From Corallococcus praedator (lineage in GTDB: Bacteria; Myxococcota; Myxococcia; Myxococcales; Myxococcaceae): 34,439 nt of DNA. Numbering within the stretch: position 1 is the first letter of the stretch; every line of letters starts with the position of its first letter. Where the stretch lies: NCBI RefSeq assembly GCF_003612125.1, contig NZ_RAWI01000055.1, forward strand, positions 1 to 34,439, in the 5' to 3' direction. Below the pieces are notes generated by a model. It worked only from the letters and a program-made list of their open reading frames with translations. It was not told where the DNA came from and searched no databases. Position numbers and translations under genes: made by a program. Below are positions 25,304 to 32,236 of the stretch, one piece after another.

Positions 25304-26841
25304 AGGCTCAGCTCCGGGGTGGCGGCGAGTTGGGCGGAATCGGCGCTGCCGGCGGCGCCCAGCACCTTGGCGGCCTCCTGCCCCGTGAACGGGTGCAGCT
25401 TCGCGCGCCAGAACGGGCTGAAGAGGTTGGGCGCTTCGCGCCAGCCGTTGGCGCCCAGCCGGTGGTAGTAGACCAGCGCCTTGGACAGCGCGGCGCCTTC
25501 GTCGGCCGCGAGCGTCAGCTTCGCGGTGCCCTGCTCGCCGTGCGTGAAGTTGAGCGTGGCGGAGCTGTTGAGCTCCCAGGGCGCCTGGCTGGCGTTGCCC
25601 GAGCGCAGCGTGCGCGTGACGTAGCTGTAGGAGCGGGGCTGGCCGAAGTCGTTGTCCGCCTGCGCGTTGCCGCGGAACTTCATGAAGCAGTTGCCCGTCA
25701 TCACGCAGCCCAGGCCCGTCTTCGTCGCGATGCCGTCGAAGTCGTGCTTGCCGGAGTGCGCCTGCTTGGGGTTGTGACCGCCGCCGTTGGAGTCGCTCCA
25801 GATCTCCGCGTCGAAGGGCATGTACGGCGCGATGCCGTCCTTCCACTGGTTGAACATGGCGCCGCCCTCGTCGCGGGAGACCACCGTGCTGCCCTTGGTG
25901 CCCACCTGTCCGGGAGGAGCCCAGTCGCCCTTCTTGGCGCCGACACCGGCGGAGCCCTTCATCGTCGGCAGGGGCAGGTGCAGGCCCTCGCCGGGGATGT
26001 CGCTCATCAGCTCGTTGAGGAAGCTGGGGTGCAGGTAGTAGGGCGCGGGGATGCCGCCCGCGTCACGGTTGGCCGTCCAGCCGGGGCGGCTGGCGTTGGC
26101 GATGTCCGTCATCGTCTTCGAGTGCGCGATGGCCGCCGAGTTCGAGCCGCCGCCCATGCACGGCAGGCCGTCCACGGCGCAGTTGAACTCGTTGGCGTTG
26201 AGGCCGCCCACGCCAGAGGCCACGGTGGACGCGCCCTTGGAGTTCCAGTCCGTCAGCTTGTCCAGGCCGCTGCCGCTGCCGTTCTGGATGGCCAGCGCCG
26301 TCTTGGTATGGGCGGCGACCTGCGAGGCGTGGACCGACTCCACGATGGTGTCCAGGGCCTTGATGGTCTGGTTGAAGCTGTCCTCCACGTCCTTGATGTC
26401 GCTGGCGTAGCTGTTCGCCTTCTTGGAGTACTTGTTCGCGACCTTCAGCGCCTGGATGCCGTGGATGCAGTGCTTGATGCACGTCCAGCAGGCGCACTGC
26501 GCGAACTCCATCGCCATGATGATGTAGAAGTTCGTCTGGGACGCCTTCAACATCTCACGCGTGAGGCTGGCCGTGGACATGTACGCGTGCATGCTGGCCA
26601 TCGCCACGTAGGAGGCGGCGATGGAGCGGTTGCTGACCGCGTAGTAGTTCAGGGCGCGAGCCTCCATCACGGCCATGGAGTAGGCCATGGTGTCGCTGTG
26701 CTGCTGGAGGCCCATCTTGTTGCGCAGCGCGTGGGTGAGGTTGAAGCTCAACGTCACCATCAGGGCCAGCGTCAGGAAGGACAGGCAGGCCAGCACCATT
26801 GACTGGCCACGGGAACGGCGGCGGCGCGAGATTTCAGGCAT
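25300..26841 (-). CDS. TadG-like pilus-assembly-type protein
   Basis: The 513-residue product has a basic N terminus and RGQSMVLACLSFLTLALMVTLSF, a pilin-like membrane helix. The residue at +5 after the possible cleavage Gly12 is Leu, not Glu, so standard prepilin processing is doubtful. After the helix come NKMGLQQHSDTMAYSMAVMEARALNYYAVSN-type sequence, as in TadE/TadG-like proteins, and a compact CAC-X2-C-X3-C cluster (Cys116, 118, 121, 125). The large remainder (about 150-513) is Gly/Asn/Ser-rich, presumably extracytoplasmic and of unknown fold. GGAG 8 nt before ATG 26841 sits in the 12-nt gap after the upstream TadE-like gene. Confidence 0.78.
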   Translation of the reverse strand: MPEISRRRRSRGQSMVLACLSFLTLALMVTLSFNLTHALRNKMGLQQHSDTMAYSMAVMEARALNYYAVSNRSIAASYVAMASMHAYMSTASLTREMLKASQTNFYIIMAMEFAQCACWTCIKHCIHGIQALKVANKYSKKANSYASDIKDVEDSFNQTIKALDTIVESVHASQVAAHTKTALAIQNGSGSGLDKLTDWNSKGASTVASGVGGLNANEFNCAVDGLPCMGGGSNSAAIAHSKTMTDIANASRPGWTANRDAGGIPAPYYLHPSFLNELMSDIPGEGLHLPLPTMKGSAGVGAKKGDWAPPGQVGTKGSTVVSRDEGGAMFNQWKDGIAPYMPFDAEIWSDSNGGGHNPKQAHSGKHDFDGIATKTGLGCVMTGNCFMKFRGNAQADNDFGQPRSYSYVTRTLRSGNASQAPWELNSSATLNFTHGEQGTAKLTLAADEGAALSKALVYYHRLGANGWREAPNLFSPFWRAKLHPFTGQEAAKVLGAAGSADSAQLAATPELSL

Positions 26842-26853
26842 TGGCTACTCCGG

Positions 26854-27630
26854 TTACTGCAGGGTCTCGAACGAGAAGACGCACTTGTTCGTGTCCGGCA
26901 GGGGGTTGGCGCCCAGGTAGAAATTGGACTGCATGCGCATGGTGTACGTCGCGCGGATGGGGAGGATGTAGACCGAGTTCTGGGCCGCGGCGTCGTACTT
27001 GCCAGCGCTCCCCAGCATCTCCCGGTCCGTGACGTACTCCTTCGTGTCCGTGCCGTTGCCCAGGCGCAGGACGAAGGGCATCTCCTTCTTCCGGGCGATG
27101 TTGTAGATGACCATGTCCGCGAACGGGATGGGCAGCCGGTAGTTGAACGTCACCTGGATGCGCAGCTTGGAGCGCTGGCTCTGGGCCCAGTCGCCGGTGG
27201 ACGTGATCTTCGAGGGGTTGTCGAAGTCCAGTTCGCCGGAGGTCGCGCCCATCTCGTCGCGCAGCGGGCCGCAGATGGTGACGTCCGCGTACTTCAGGCC
27301 GCCCGCGTCCATCATCTTGTTCTTGGACGCCCACGCGAACTTCATCTGGAAGTCGGTCGCGCTCTCGATGGCCTTGATGGTCTCGCCGCCGCCGCCCGAG
27401 GAGCTGCTGATGAGGGGCAGGAGCACGGCGATGGCCGCGCTCTCCATCTGCTTGACGTTGGCGTTGTGCAGGGCGCCCGCGCGCACCGCCTTGTAGGCGG
27501 CGTACTTCGTCATCAGCCGCGCTTGGTGCATCATCCCGAGCTGGAGTGTTCCCAGGATCAGGAACACGAACATCGGCAGCACGATGGCCGTCTCGACCGC
27601 CACCTGCCCGGATTCGCGTCTGTCCCGCAT
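26854..27630 (-). CDS. TadE-like prepilin, first gene of the operon
   Basis: From ATG 27630 (AGGGGCC upstream; an in-frame ATG seven codons earlier lacks a ribosome site) the protein has 258 residues. The signature is ESG8-QVAVETAIVLPMFVFLILGTLQLGMM: Gly at the cleavage point, Glu13 at +5, then a pilin-type hydrophobic helix. A helical stem (HQARLMTKYAAYKAVRAGAL) and a beta-rich C-terminal domain follow. This is the clearest TadE member of the cluster. It is the first of six genes with spacing of 12 nt or overlaps, pointing to one transcript from the region 27652-27850. Confidence 0.85.
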   Translation of the reverse strand: MRDRRESGQVAVETAIVLPMFVFLILGTLQLGMMHQARLMTKYAAYKAVRAGALHNANVKQMESAAIAVLLPLISSSSGGGGETIKAIESATDFQMKFAWASKNKMMDAGGLKYADVTICGPLRDEMGATSGELDFDNPSKITSTGDWAQSQRSKLRIQVTFNYRLPIPFADMVIYNIARKKEMPFVLRLGNGTDTKEYVTDREMLGSAGKYDAAAQNSVYILPIRATYTMRMQSNFYLGANPLPDTNKCVFSFETLQ

Positions 27631-27658
27631 GAAAGGCCCCTGGGTGCGCATGAAGTGG

Positions 27659-27673
27659 GAGTCTTACCGACTC
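27659..27673. promoter_or_regulatory. Small inverted repeat upstream of the Tad-like operon
   Basis: GAGTC and GACTC flank TTACC about 29-43 nt upstream of the TadE-like start, in the 221-bp divergent region shared with the acidic lipoprotein gene. It is a possible operator, but five-base arms are weak evidence. No convincing -35/-10 pair was found for the operon. Confidence 0.2.
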
Positions 27674-27851
27674 TCATGACTGGCCGCTACCTTGCCCCCG
27701 GAAGGCCCCCGGCGGAATCCGCCAAGTGGACGGGAGGGCGTACCCGGATCCATGCTGGCGGACATCCCGCCCCGGGGTCCTCCAGTGGGAACTTGACGGG
27801 TGTCCAGCCTCATGCTTGGCAGGCAAAAGGACCCTTCATGCAAGGAGCAGG

Positions 27852-28550
27852 ATGATGAACTGGCACAAGGCGCGGCTGGCGGGGTTGGTGGCGGGGGTGC
27901 TGCTGGCGGCGTGCAGCGGCTGCGGGGAGGACGAGGAGGAGCCCGGCGAGGACGAGGACCCCACCGAGCAGACCGACCGCCCGGGGTTCGCCAACAGCGA
28001 CAAGGCGCCTGAGGGTCTCCCGTTCACCCTGCCCGAGGGCATCGAGTTGGAGGAGCCCATCACCGGCTTCAACCCGTTCGACCCGGACGGCTCCTGCAAG
28101 CGCGAAGAGGACGAGACGGCGGTGGCCCCCCAGGGCAGCGGGGACCTCATCCGGCTGTGCCTGAAGTTCCGGAACACCACCCGCCAGCGGATCGACGTGG
28201 ACCTGCCGCCGGGCCTCGTCTTCATCTCGTCGAGCGACAAGGTGCAGCACGGCATGCTGGTGCAGGGCCTGACGCTGGAGGTGCCTTCCGAGCAGTACCT
28301 CTTCGCGCCCATCAAGGGCTACTGCCTCAACGACACCCGTTCGGGCAACGGCATCACCGACCTGTTCAGCAAGGGGCCCGTCACCCAGTACACCGACTTC
28401 AAGGAGCTGTTCGCGCTGCTGGCGAGCAAGAAGCTGCCCGTGACGGGCGGCGCGGTGACGCAGCTGCAGAACATCGTGTGGAACCTGACCCACGACAAGG
28501 CGCTGACCCAGGCGGAGCGGGACTTCATCGCGGCGCTTCCGAACAAGTAG
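27852..28550 (+). CDS. Acidic lipoprotein of unknown function
   Basis: The product has 232 residues, starting at the first of two adjacent ATGs (27852). The second, at 27855, has better spacing from AAGGAG. The signal peptide ends LLAAC (Cys21) and is followed by a strikingly acidic stretch (GEDEEEPGEDEDPTEQTD). The domain from about residue 75 has a beta-strand-rich LIRLCLKFRNTTRQRIDVDLPPGLVF segment, and SEQYLFAPIKGYCLNDTR with a second Cys, which could form a disulfide. A helical C-terminal part ends the protein. I recognise no family. It is divergent from the Tad-like operon, so co-regulation is possible but unproven. Confidence 0.8.
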   Translation: MMNWHKARLAGLVAGVLLAACSGCGEDEEEPGEDEDPTEQTDRPGFANSDKAPEGLPFTLPEGIELEEPITGFNPFDPDGSCKREEDETAVAPQGSGDLIRLCLKFRNTTRQRIDVDLPPGLVFISSSDKVQHGMLVQGLTLEVPSEQYLFAPIKGYCLNDTRSGNGITDLFSKGPVTQYTDFKELFALLASKKLPVTGGAVTQLQNIVWNLTHDKALTQAERDFIAALPNK

Positions 28551-28558
28551 TCCGTGCA

Positions 28559-28601
28559 GGTGAGGGGGAGCCTGTCGCCCATCGCGCGGCCTCCCTTCAC
28601 C
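28559..28601. terminator. Shared hairpin between convergent genes
   Basis: GGTGAGGGGGAG (28559-28570) pairs with CTCCCTTCACC (28591-28601) with one mismatch and one bulge. It fills the 46-bp gap between the acidic lipoprotein stop and the stop of the PATAN/TPR gene, so it can serve both strands. Confidence 0.5.
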
Positions 28602-30096
28602 GCTTCCGGGCGATGTCCTGGATGAGCGCCACGTAGCGGCGCTGCTGGGGGTTCAACTTGAAGGCCTTGCGCAGCGCGTCCTCCGCGAGCGCCCACTGGC
28701 CCTCGCCCCGGGCCACGTCCCCCAGGAAGGCCCAGCCCTCCTCCAGACCGGGCTCCTGGCGCACCAGCTCCTGGAGCTCCTGGAGCACGAGCCGGCCGTG
28801 GGCCTCCGGCTTCATCAGGTAGCGCGCCCAGGCGCGCCAGGCCTGGTAGAGCGGCCGGGGGTCGATGTCGCAGGCGTACTCGAAGTACTCGAAGGCGCCC
28901 GCGAAGTTGCGCGCCTCCAGGCGCCGCTTCGCCTCGTCGAACTGGGTGGTCGCGTCCAGCAGGTCCGTGCGGATGCGGAACTGTTCGGCCGCCGTGGGCC
29001 GGCCGGTGCCCCGGGCCTTCTCCCGCTGGGCCTGCCGGCGCTTCTTCCACAGCGCGTTCTGCTCCGGCTCCGACAGCGCGCCGTAGGCCCGCGCATAGGC
29101 GGCGAGCAGCCCTTCCGCCTTGTCCTTCAGCTCCGGGGTCAGGAAGCGCAGCGGGGCGAACCGGTCCGCGGCGGCGAGGAATGCCTTGCGCAGCGCCACC
29201 GGCTGCACGTCCTCCGGCACGTCCAGGAGCGCGAAAGGGTCCTGGCTCCGGTGGGAGAGGAACGCGCCCACCAGGGCGTTGCGCGCGCCCTCGTCCTCAT
29301 CCGAGTAGGACGTGCCGGTGGGGGTGGCCACGGGCGGGGCCTTCGCGGCGACCTCCGCGGCCCGCTGATCCACGTCCTCCACGAAGCCCGCCACGCCCAG
29401 CAGGCACAGGGCGTAGAGGCGGCGCAGCACGGACTCCATGTCGAAGCCGGTGCGCTCCAGCAGCTCGTTGAAGGTGGGCCGCTGGCGCAGGGCCTGGAAG
29501 AGGCGCGCGTCCTTGGATGACAGCTTGGGCGCGGACTCCACGCCGGGCATCTGCCCGAAGCGCCGGTCGTCGGTGAAGGTGAAGTGCGTGGCGACGGCGT
29601 CGAAGGGAAGCTGGGTGGAGACGCCGGTGAGGATGAGCTGCGCGCTGTTGGCGCGCACGGTGGCGTCCGGCGCCTCCACGTCCGAGATGAGCCGGTAGCG
29701 CGCGTCCGTCCAGCGGAAGCAGTCCAGCAGCTTGTGCGCCAGGTTCGCCTGCAGTTGCTTGTAGAGGTCGAAGGGGCTGATGAGCGCCTTCTGCACGAGC
29801 AGCGCGCCCATCTGCAGGCCGGAGGACACGCTCTCCGCCAGGGCCTTCTGGTAGTCGGCTTCCGCCAGGCGGCCCTTCTCCACCAGGTACTTGCCCAGCG
29901 TCTCGTGCAGGAGGTTGGAGTGGCACGCCACCGGCGCGCCGTCCTCGAAGGTGATGCGCTTCTCGCGCTGGCGCACCTTCAGCTCCAGCGTGCAGGTGCG
30001 CTCCTCCACCATCAGCGCGTGCAAGAGCAGCGGGAAGGGCGTATCCGCCAGCATTCCCTCCCGCTGGCGCAGCACCTGGGACGGCGGAGGGAACAT
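28597..30096 (-). CDS. PATAN (DUF4388)-J-like-TPR protein
   Basis: From ATG 30096 the product has 499 residues. The N-terminal about 130 residues (GMLADTPFPLLLHALMVEERTCTLELK onward, then TLGKYLVEKGRLAEADYQKAL and MGALLVQKALISPFDLYKQLQ) fit the DUF4388/PATAN domain common in myxobacterial signalling proteins. Around residues 290-360, DPFALLDVPEDVQPVALRKAFLAAADRFAPLRF resembles a J domain, but the HPD triad is missing. TPR-like helices follow (EARNFAGAFEYFEYACDIDP; GEGQWALAEDALRKAFKLNP). It is likely a cytoplasmic adaptor. The in-frame ATG at 30201 overlaps the upstream TPR gene and seems less likely, though 30096 has no clear Shine-Dalgarno, so the start is uncertain. Confidence 0.82.
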   Translation of the reverse strand: MFPPPSQVLRQREGMLADTPFPLLLHALMVEERTCTLELKVRQREKRITFEDGAPVACHSNLLHETLGKYLVEKGRLAEADYQKALAESVSSGLQMGALLVQKALISPFDLYKQLQANLAHKLLDCFRWTDARYRLISDVEAPDATVRANSAQLILTGVSTQLPFDAVATHFTFTDDRRFGQMPGVESAPKLSSKDARLFQALRQRPTFNELLERTGFDMESVLRRLYALCLLGVAGFVEDVDQRAAEVAAKAPPVATPTGTSYSDEDEGARNALVGAFLSHRSQDPFALLDVPEDVQPVALRKAFLAAADRFAPLRFLTPELKDKAEGLLAAYARAYGALSEPEQNALWKKRRQAQREKARGTGRPTAAEQFRIRTDLLDATTQFDEAKRRLEARNFAGAFEYFEYACDIDPRPLYQAWRAWARYLMKPEAHGRLVLQELQELVRQEPGLEEGWAFLGDVARGEGQWALAEDALRKAFKLNPQQRRYVALIQDIARKR

Positions 30097-30151
30097 GCTC
30101 AGGAGCCTGGGCCTCGGGTCGGGCGAAGGGCCCGGCGCGGGCTTGTGCGGA

Positions 30152-30967
30152 CTACTCCGCGTCGTCCCCGCCCGGGTCATCCGCAGCGTAGGGCTCATCA
30201 TAGCCGTAGCGCGGCGCCACGTCGTGCAGGGGCAGTTGGCGGGTCACGTAGGCCCCCACGCCCATCATCACCAGCGCCACGGCGGCGTACGTCAGCGGGC
30301 GGGACGGGCGCGCCCGGTAGGCCCACCAGCGGTCGCGGCGGCGCTGGAAGCGGGGCGCCACGGTGTACTCGCGCCAGGCGGCGTCGCGCATCGCCTTCGC
30401 CTCCGCCACGAGGCCTTCCTTCGCCAGCACGCGCGACAGCAGCACGCGGCCCTCCACCGAGCCCTGACGCACCTGGAGGAAGCGCTCCAGGGCCTCGCGC
30501 GCGCCCTTGAGGTCGCCGTGCTGGAGGCGGAAGCGGCCGCGCTCCAGGTCGATGGCGCCCTGGCGGTAGTCGGCGTCCAGGCGGGCGGCCTCGTCGAGCA
30601 GCAGCTCGCCCTTGGGCGCTTCGCCCGCGCCCAGGTAGGCCACGCCCAGCAGGAAGAGCGTGTCCACGTCGTCGTCGCCCGCGTCCAGGTTGGGGCGCAG
30701 CAGGTCCACCGCTTCCTGGTAGCGCTTCTGGCCCAGGCGGATGTCGGCCAGCTCCGCGCGAGCGCGGCGGTCGTGGGTGTTGGTGAGGATGGTGCCGGCC
30801 AGTTGTCCGGCGCGCTGCCACTTCTTCAGGACGCGCACCGGGCTGGGCAGCACCTGGAGCGTGAAGCGGTCCGCCGCGAAGAGCAGCACGGCCAGCAGGG
30901 CAAGGGACATGAGCGGGCTGCCCGTCAGCAGCGTGAGGCCCATCCACAACAACCACTTGGTCAGCAC
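30152..30967 (-). CDS. TPR-repeat membrane protein
   Basis: GTG 30967 is preceded by AAGGA (9-nt spacing) and gives 271 residues. The N terminus has hydrophobic segments (about 4-34: WLLWMGLTLLTG, then LMSLALLAVLLFAA). A TPR-like helical region follows (about 65-200; RLGQKRYQEAVDLLRPNLDAG, AYLGAGEAPKGELLLDEAARLDA, FRLQHGDLKGAREALERFLQVRQG). A further membrane helix (about 228-245, LTYAAVALVMMGVGAYV) leads to an acidic tail. It is probably an inner-membrane scaffold. It sits 50 nt after hemW and ahead of the PATAN/TPR gene on the same strand, so it is likely in one transcript with both. Confidence 0.85.
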   Translation of the reverse strand: MLTKWLLWMGLTLLTGSPLMSLALLAVLLFAADRFTLQVLPSPVRVLKKWQRAGQLAGTILTNTHDRRARAELADIRLGQKRYQEAVDLLRPNLDAGDDDVDTLFLLGVAYLGAGEAPKGELLLDEAARLDADYRQGAIDLERGRFRLQHGDLKGAREALERFLQVRQGSVEGRVLLSRVLAKEGLVAEAKAMRDAAWREYTVAPRFQRRRDRWWAYRARPSRPLTYAAVALVMMGVGAYVTRQLPLHDVAPRYGYDEPYAADDPGGDDAE

Positions 30968-31017
30968 GGTCGAACGTCCTTCCTCAATCCGTCGCTCCCG
31001 CTTCCCAGCGGTCGCCC

Positions 31018-32223
31018 TTAGAGCAGCCGCGCACAGATGGCGCTGTGCACGTCCGCGCCCCGCTCCGTCAGGGCCAGCCTGGGCCCGTTGCGCGTGGCGA
31101 AGCCATGGGCCACCAGCCGCTCGACTTCCGCGCGCCGGGACTCCACGGGCTGGCCGTATCGCTCACACACGGCCTCCCAGTCCACCCCCGACACCAGGCG
31201 CAGGCCCATGCTCAGTCGCTCGGCGAAGAGTTCCTCCGGGCCCAGGTCCTCGCGGTTCGCCTCCGGCACCCGGCCCTCCTCCACCGCGCGCAGGTACGCC
31301 TCCGGGCTGCGCAGGTTGACGTAGCGGTGGGCCTGGGGCGACAGCAGCATCCCCGTGGCCCCCACGCCCAGCGCCAGGTACTCGCCGCCGGTCCAGTACA
31401 GCGCGTTGTGCCGGGAGCTGAGGCCGGGGCGCGCGTGGTTGGACACCTCGTAGCGGGCAAGGCCGTGGGCGCCGTACACGTCGCGCACCGTGCGGGCCAT
31501 GGCCACCACGTCGTCGTCCTCCGGCAGCGAGAGCTCCCCGCGCGCCAGTTGCTTGGACAGCGGCGTGTCCTCCGCCAGCACCTCGCGCTCCACCGTGAGC
31601 GCGTAGGTGGACAGGTGCTCCGGCTGGAGCGCCACCGCCCTGAGCGCGTCCGCCTCCACCTGCTCGCGCGTCTGGCCGTGCACGCCGTAGATGAAGTCCA
31701 ACGCCACCACCGGGAAGCCCGCCTCGCGCGCCGCCGCCACCGCGCCCTCCACCATGGCCGCGTCGTGCGCGCGGCCCAGCGCCTTCAGCGTCTGCGGCTG
31801 GAAGGACTGCACGCCCAGCGACAGCCGGTTGATGCCCGCGGCGCGGTAGCCGGCGAAGCGCTCCGCGTCCGCGCGCTCCGGGTTGCCCTCCAGCGACACC
31901 TCCAGGCCCGGCGCCAGGGACATCCGCGCGGCGATGCCCTCCAGCACCCGCGCCACGTAGCGCGGGTGCCACAGGGACGGCGTGCCCCCGCCCAGGAAGA
32001 GCGACTCCAACGGCTTCGTGCGCAGCGCCGGGTCGGCGGACAGGCGTGCGTCCAGCTCCGCCAGCACCGCGTTCGCGTACCGCTCCTCCGGCACCTGGCG
32101 CGCCACCGCCACCGCGAAGTCGCAGTAGGGGCACTTGGCCAGACAGTACGGGAAGTGCAGGTACAGCCCGAAGCGGGCCGCCTGCATCCCCGTCAGCGGA
32201 TCCGTGGGCGCGGCGAAGGACAT
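31018..32223 (-). CDS. hemW: HemW, radical-SAM haem chaperone (formerly 'oxygen-independent coproporphyrinogen oxidase-like')
   Basis: The 401-residue product has the radical SAM motif C27-LAK-C31-PY-C34 in CLAKCPYCDF, GGGTPS (78-83), and the haem-binding HNxxYW motif in HNALYW (272-277). That motif marks HemW rather than HemN, because true coproporphyrinogen dehydrogenases have an extra cysteine and lack it. HemW binds haem and delivers it to respiratory enzymes. The start at ATG 32223 has GAGG upstream; an in-frame ATG at codon 13 is also possible. The gene lies 13 nt after the long coiled-coil gene on the same strand, indicating co-transcription. Confidence 0.93.
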   Translation of the reverse strand: MSFAAPTDPLTGMQAARFGLYLHFPYCLAKCPYCDFAVAVARQVPEERYANAVLAELDARLSADPALRTKPLESLFLGGGTPSLWHPRYVARVLEGIAARMSLAPGLEVSLEGNPERADAERFAGYRAAGINRLSLGVQSFQPQTLKALGRAHDAAMVEGAVAAAREAGFPVVALDFIYGVHGQTREQVEADALRAVALQPEHLSTYALTVEREVLAEDTPLSKQLARGELSLPEDDDVVAMARTVRDVYGAHGLARYEVSNHARPGLSSRHNALYWTGGEYLALGVGATGMLLSPQAHRYVNLRSPEAYLRAVEEGRVPEANREDLGPEELFAERLSMGLRLVSGVDWEAVCERYGQPVESRRAEVERLVAHGFATRNGPRLALTERGADVHSAICARLL

Positions 32224-32236
32224 GGAGGTGGAACCT

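Noticed and set aside
27790..27840. TTGACG followed 17 bp later by TTGGCA as a promoter of the acidic lipoprotein
   Set aside because: The -10 match is poor; not supported enough to list as a feature.
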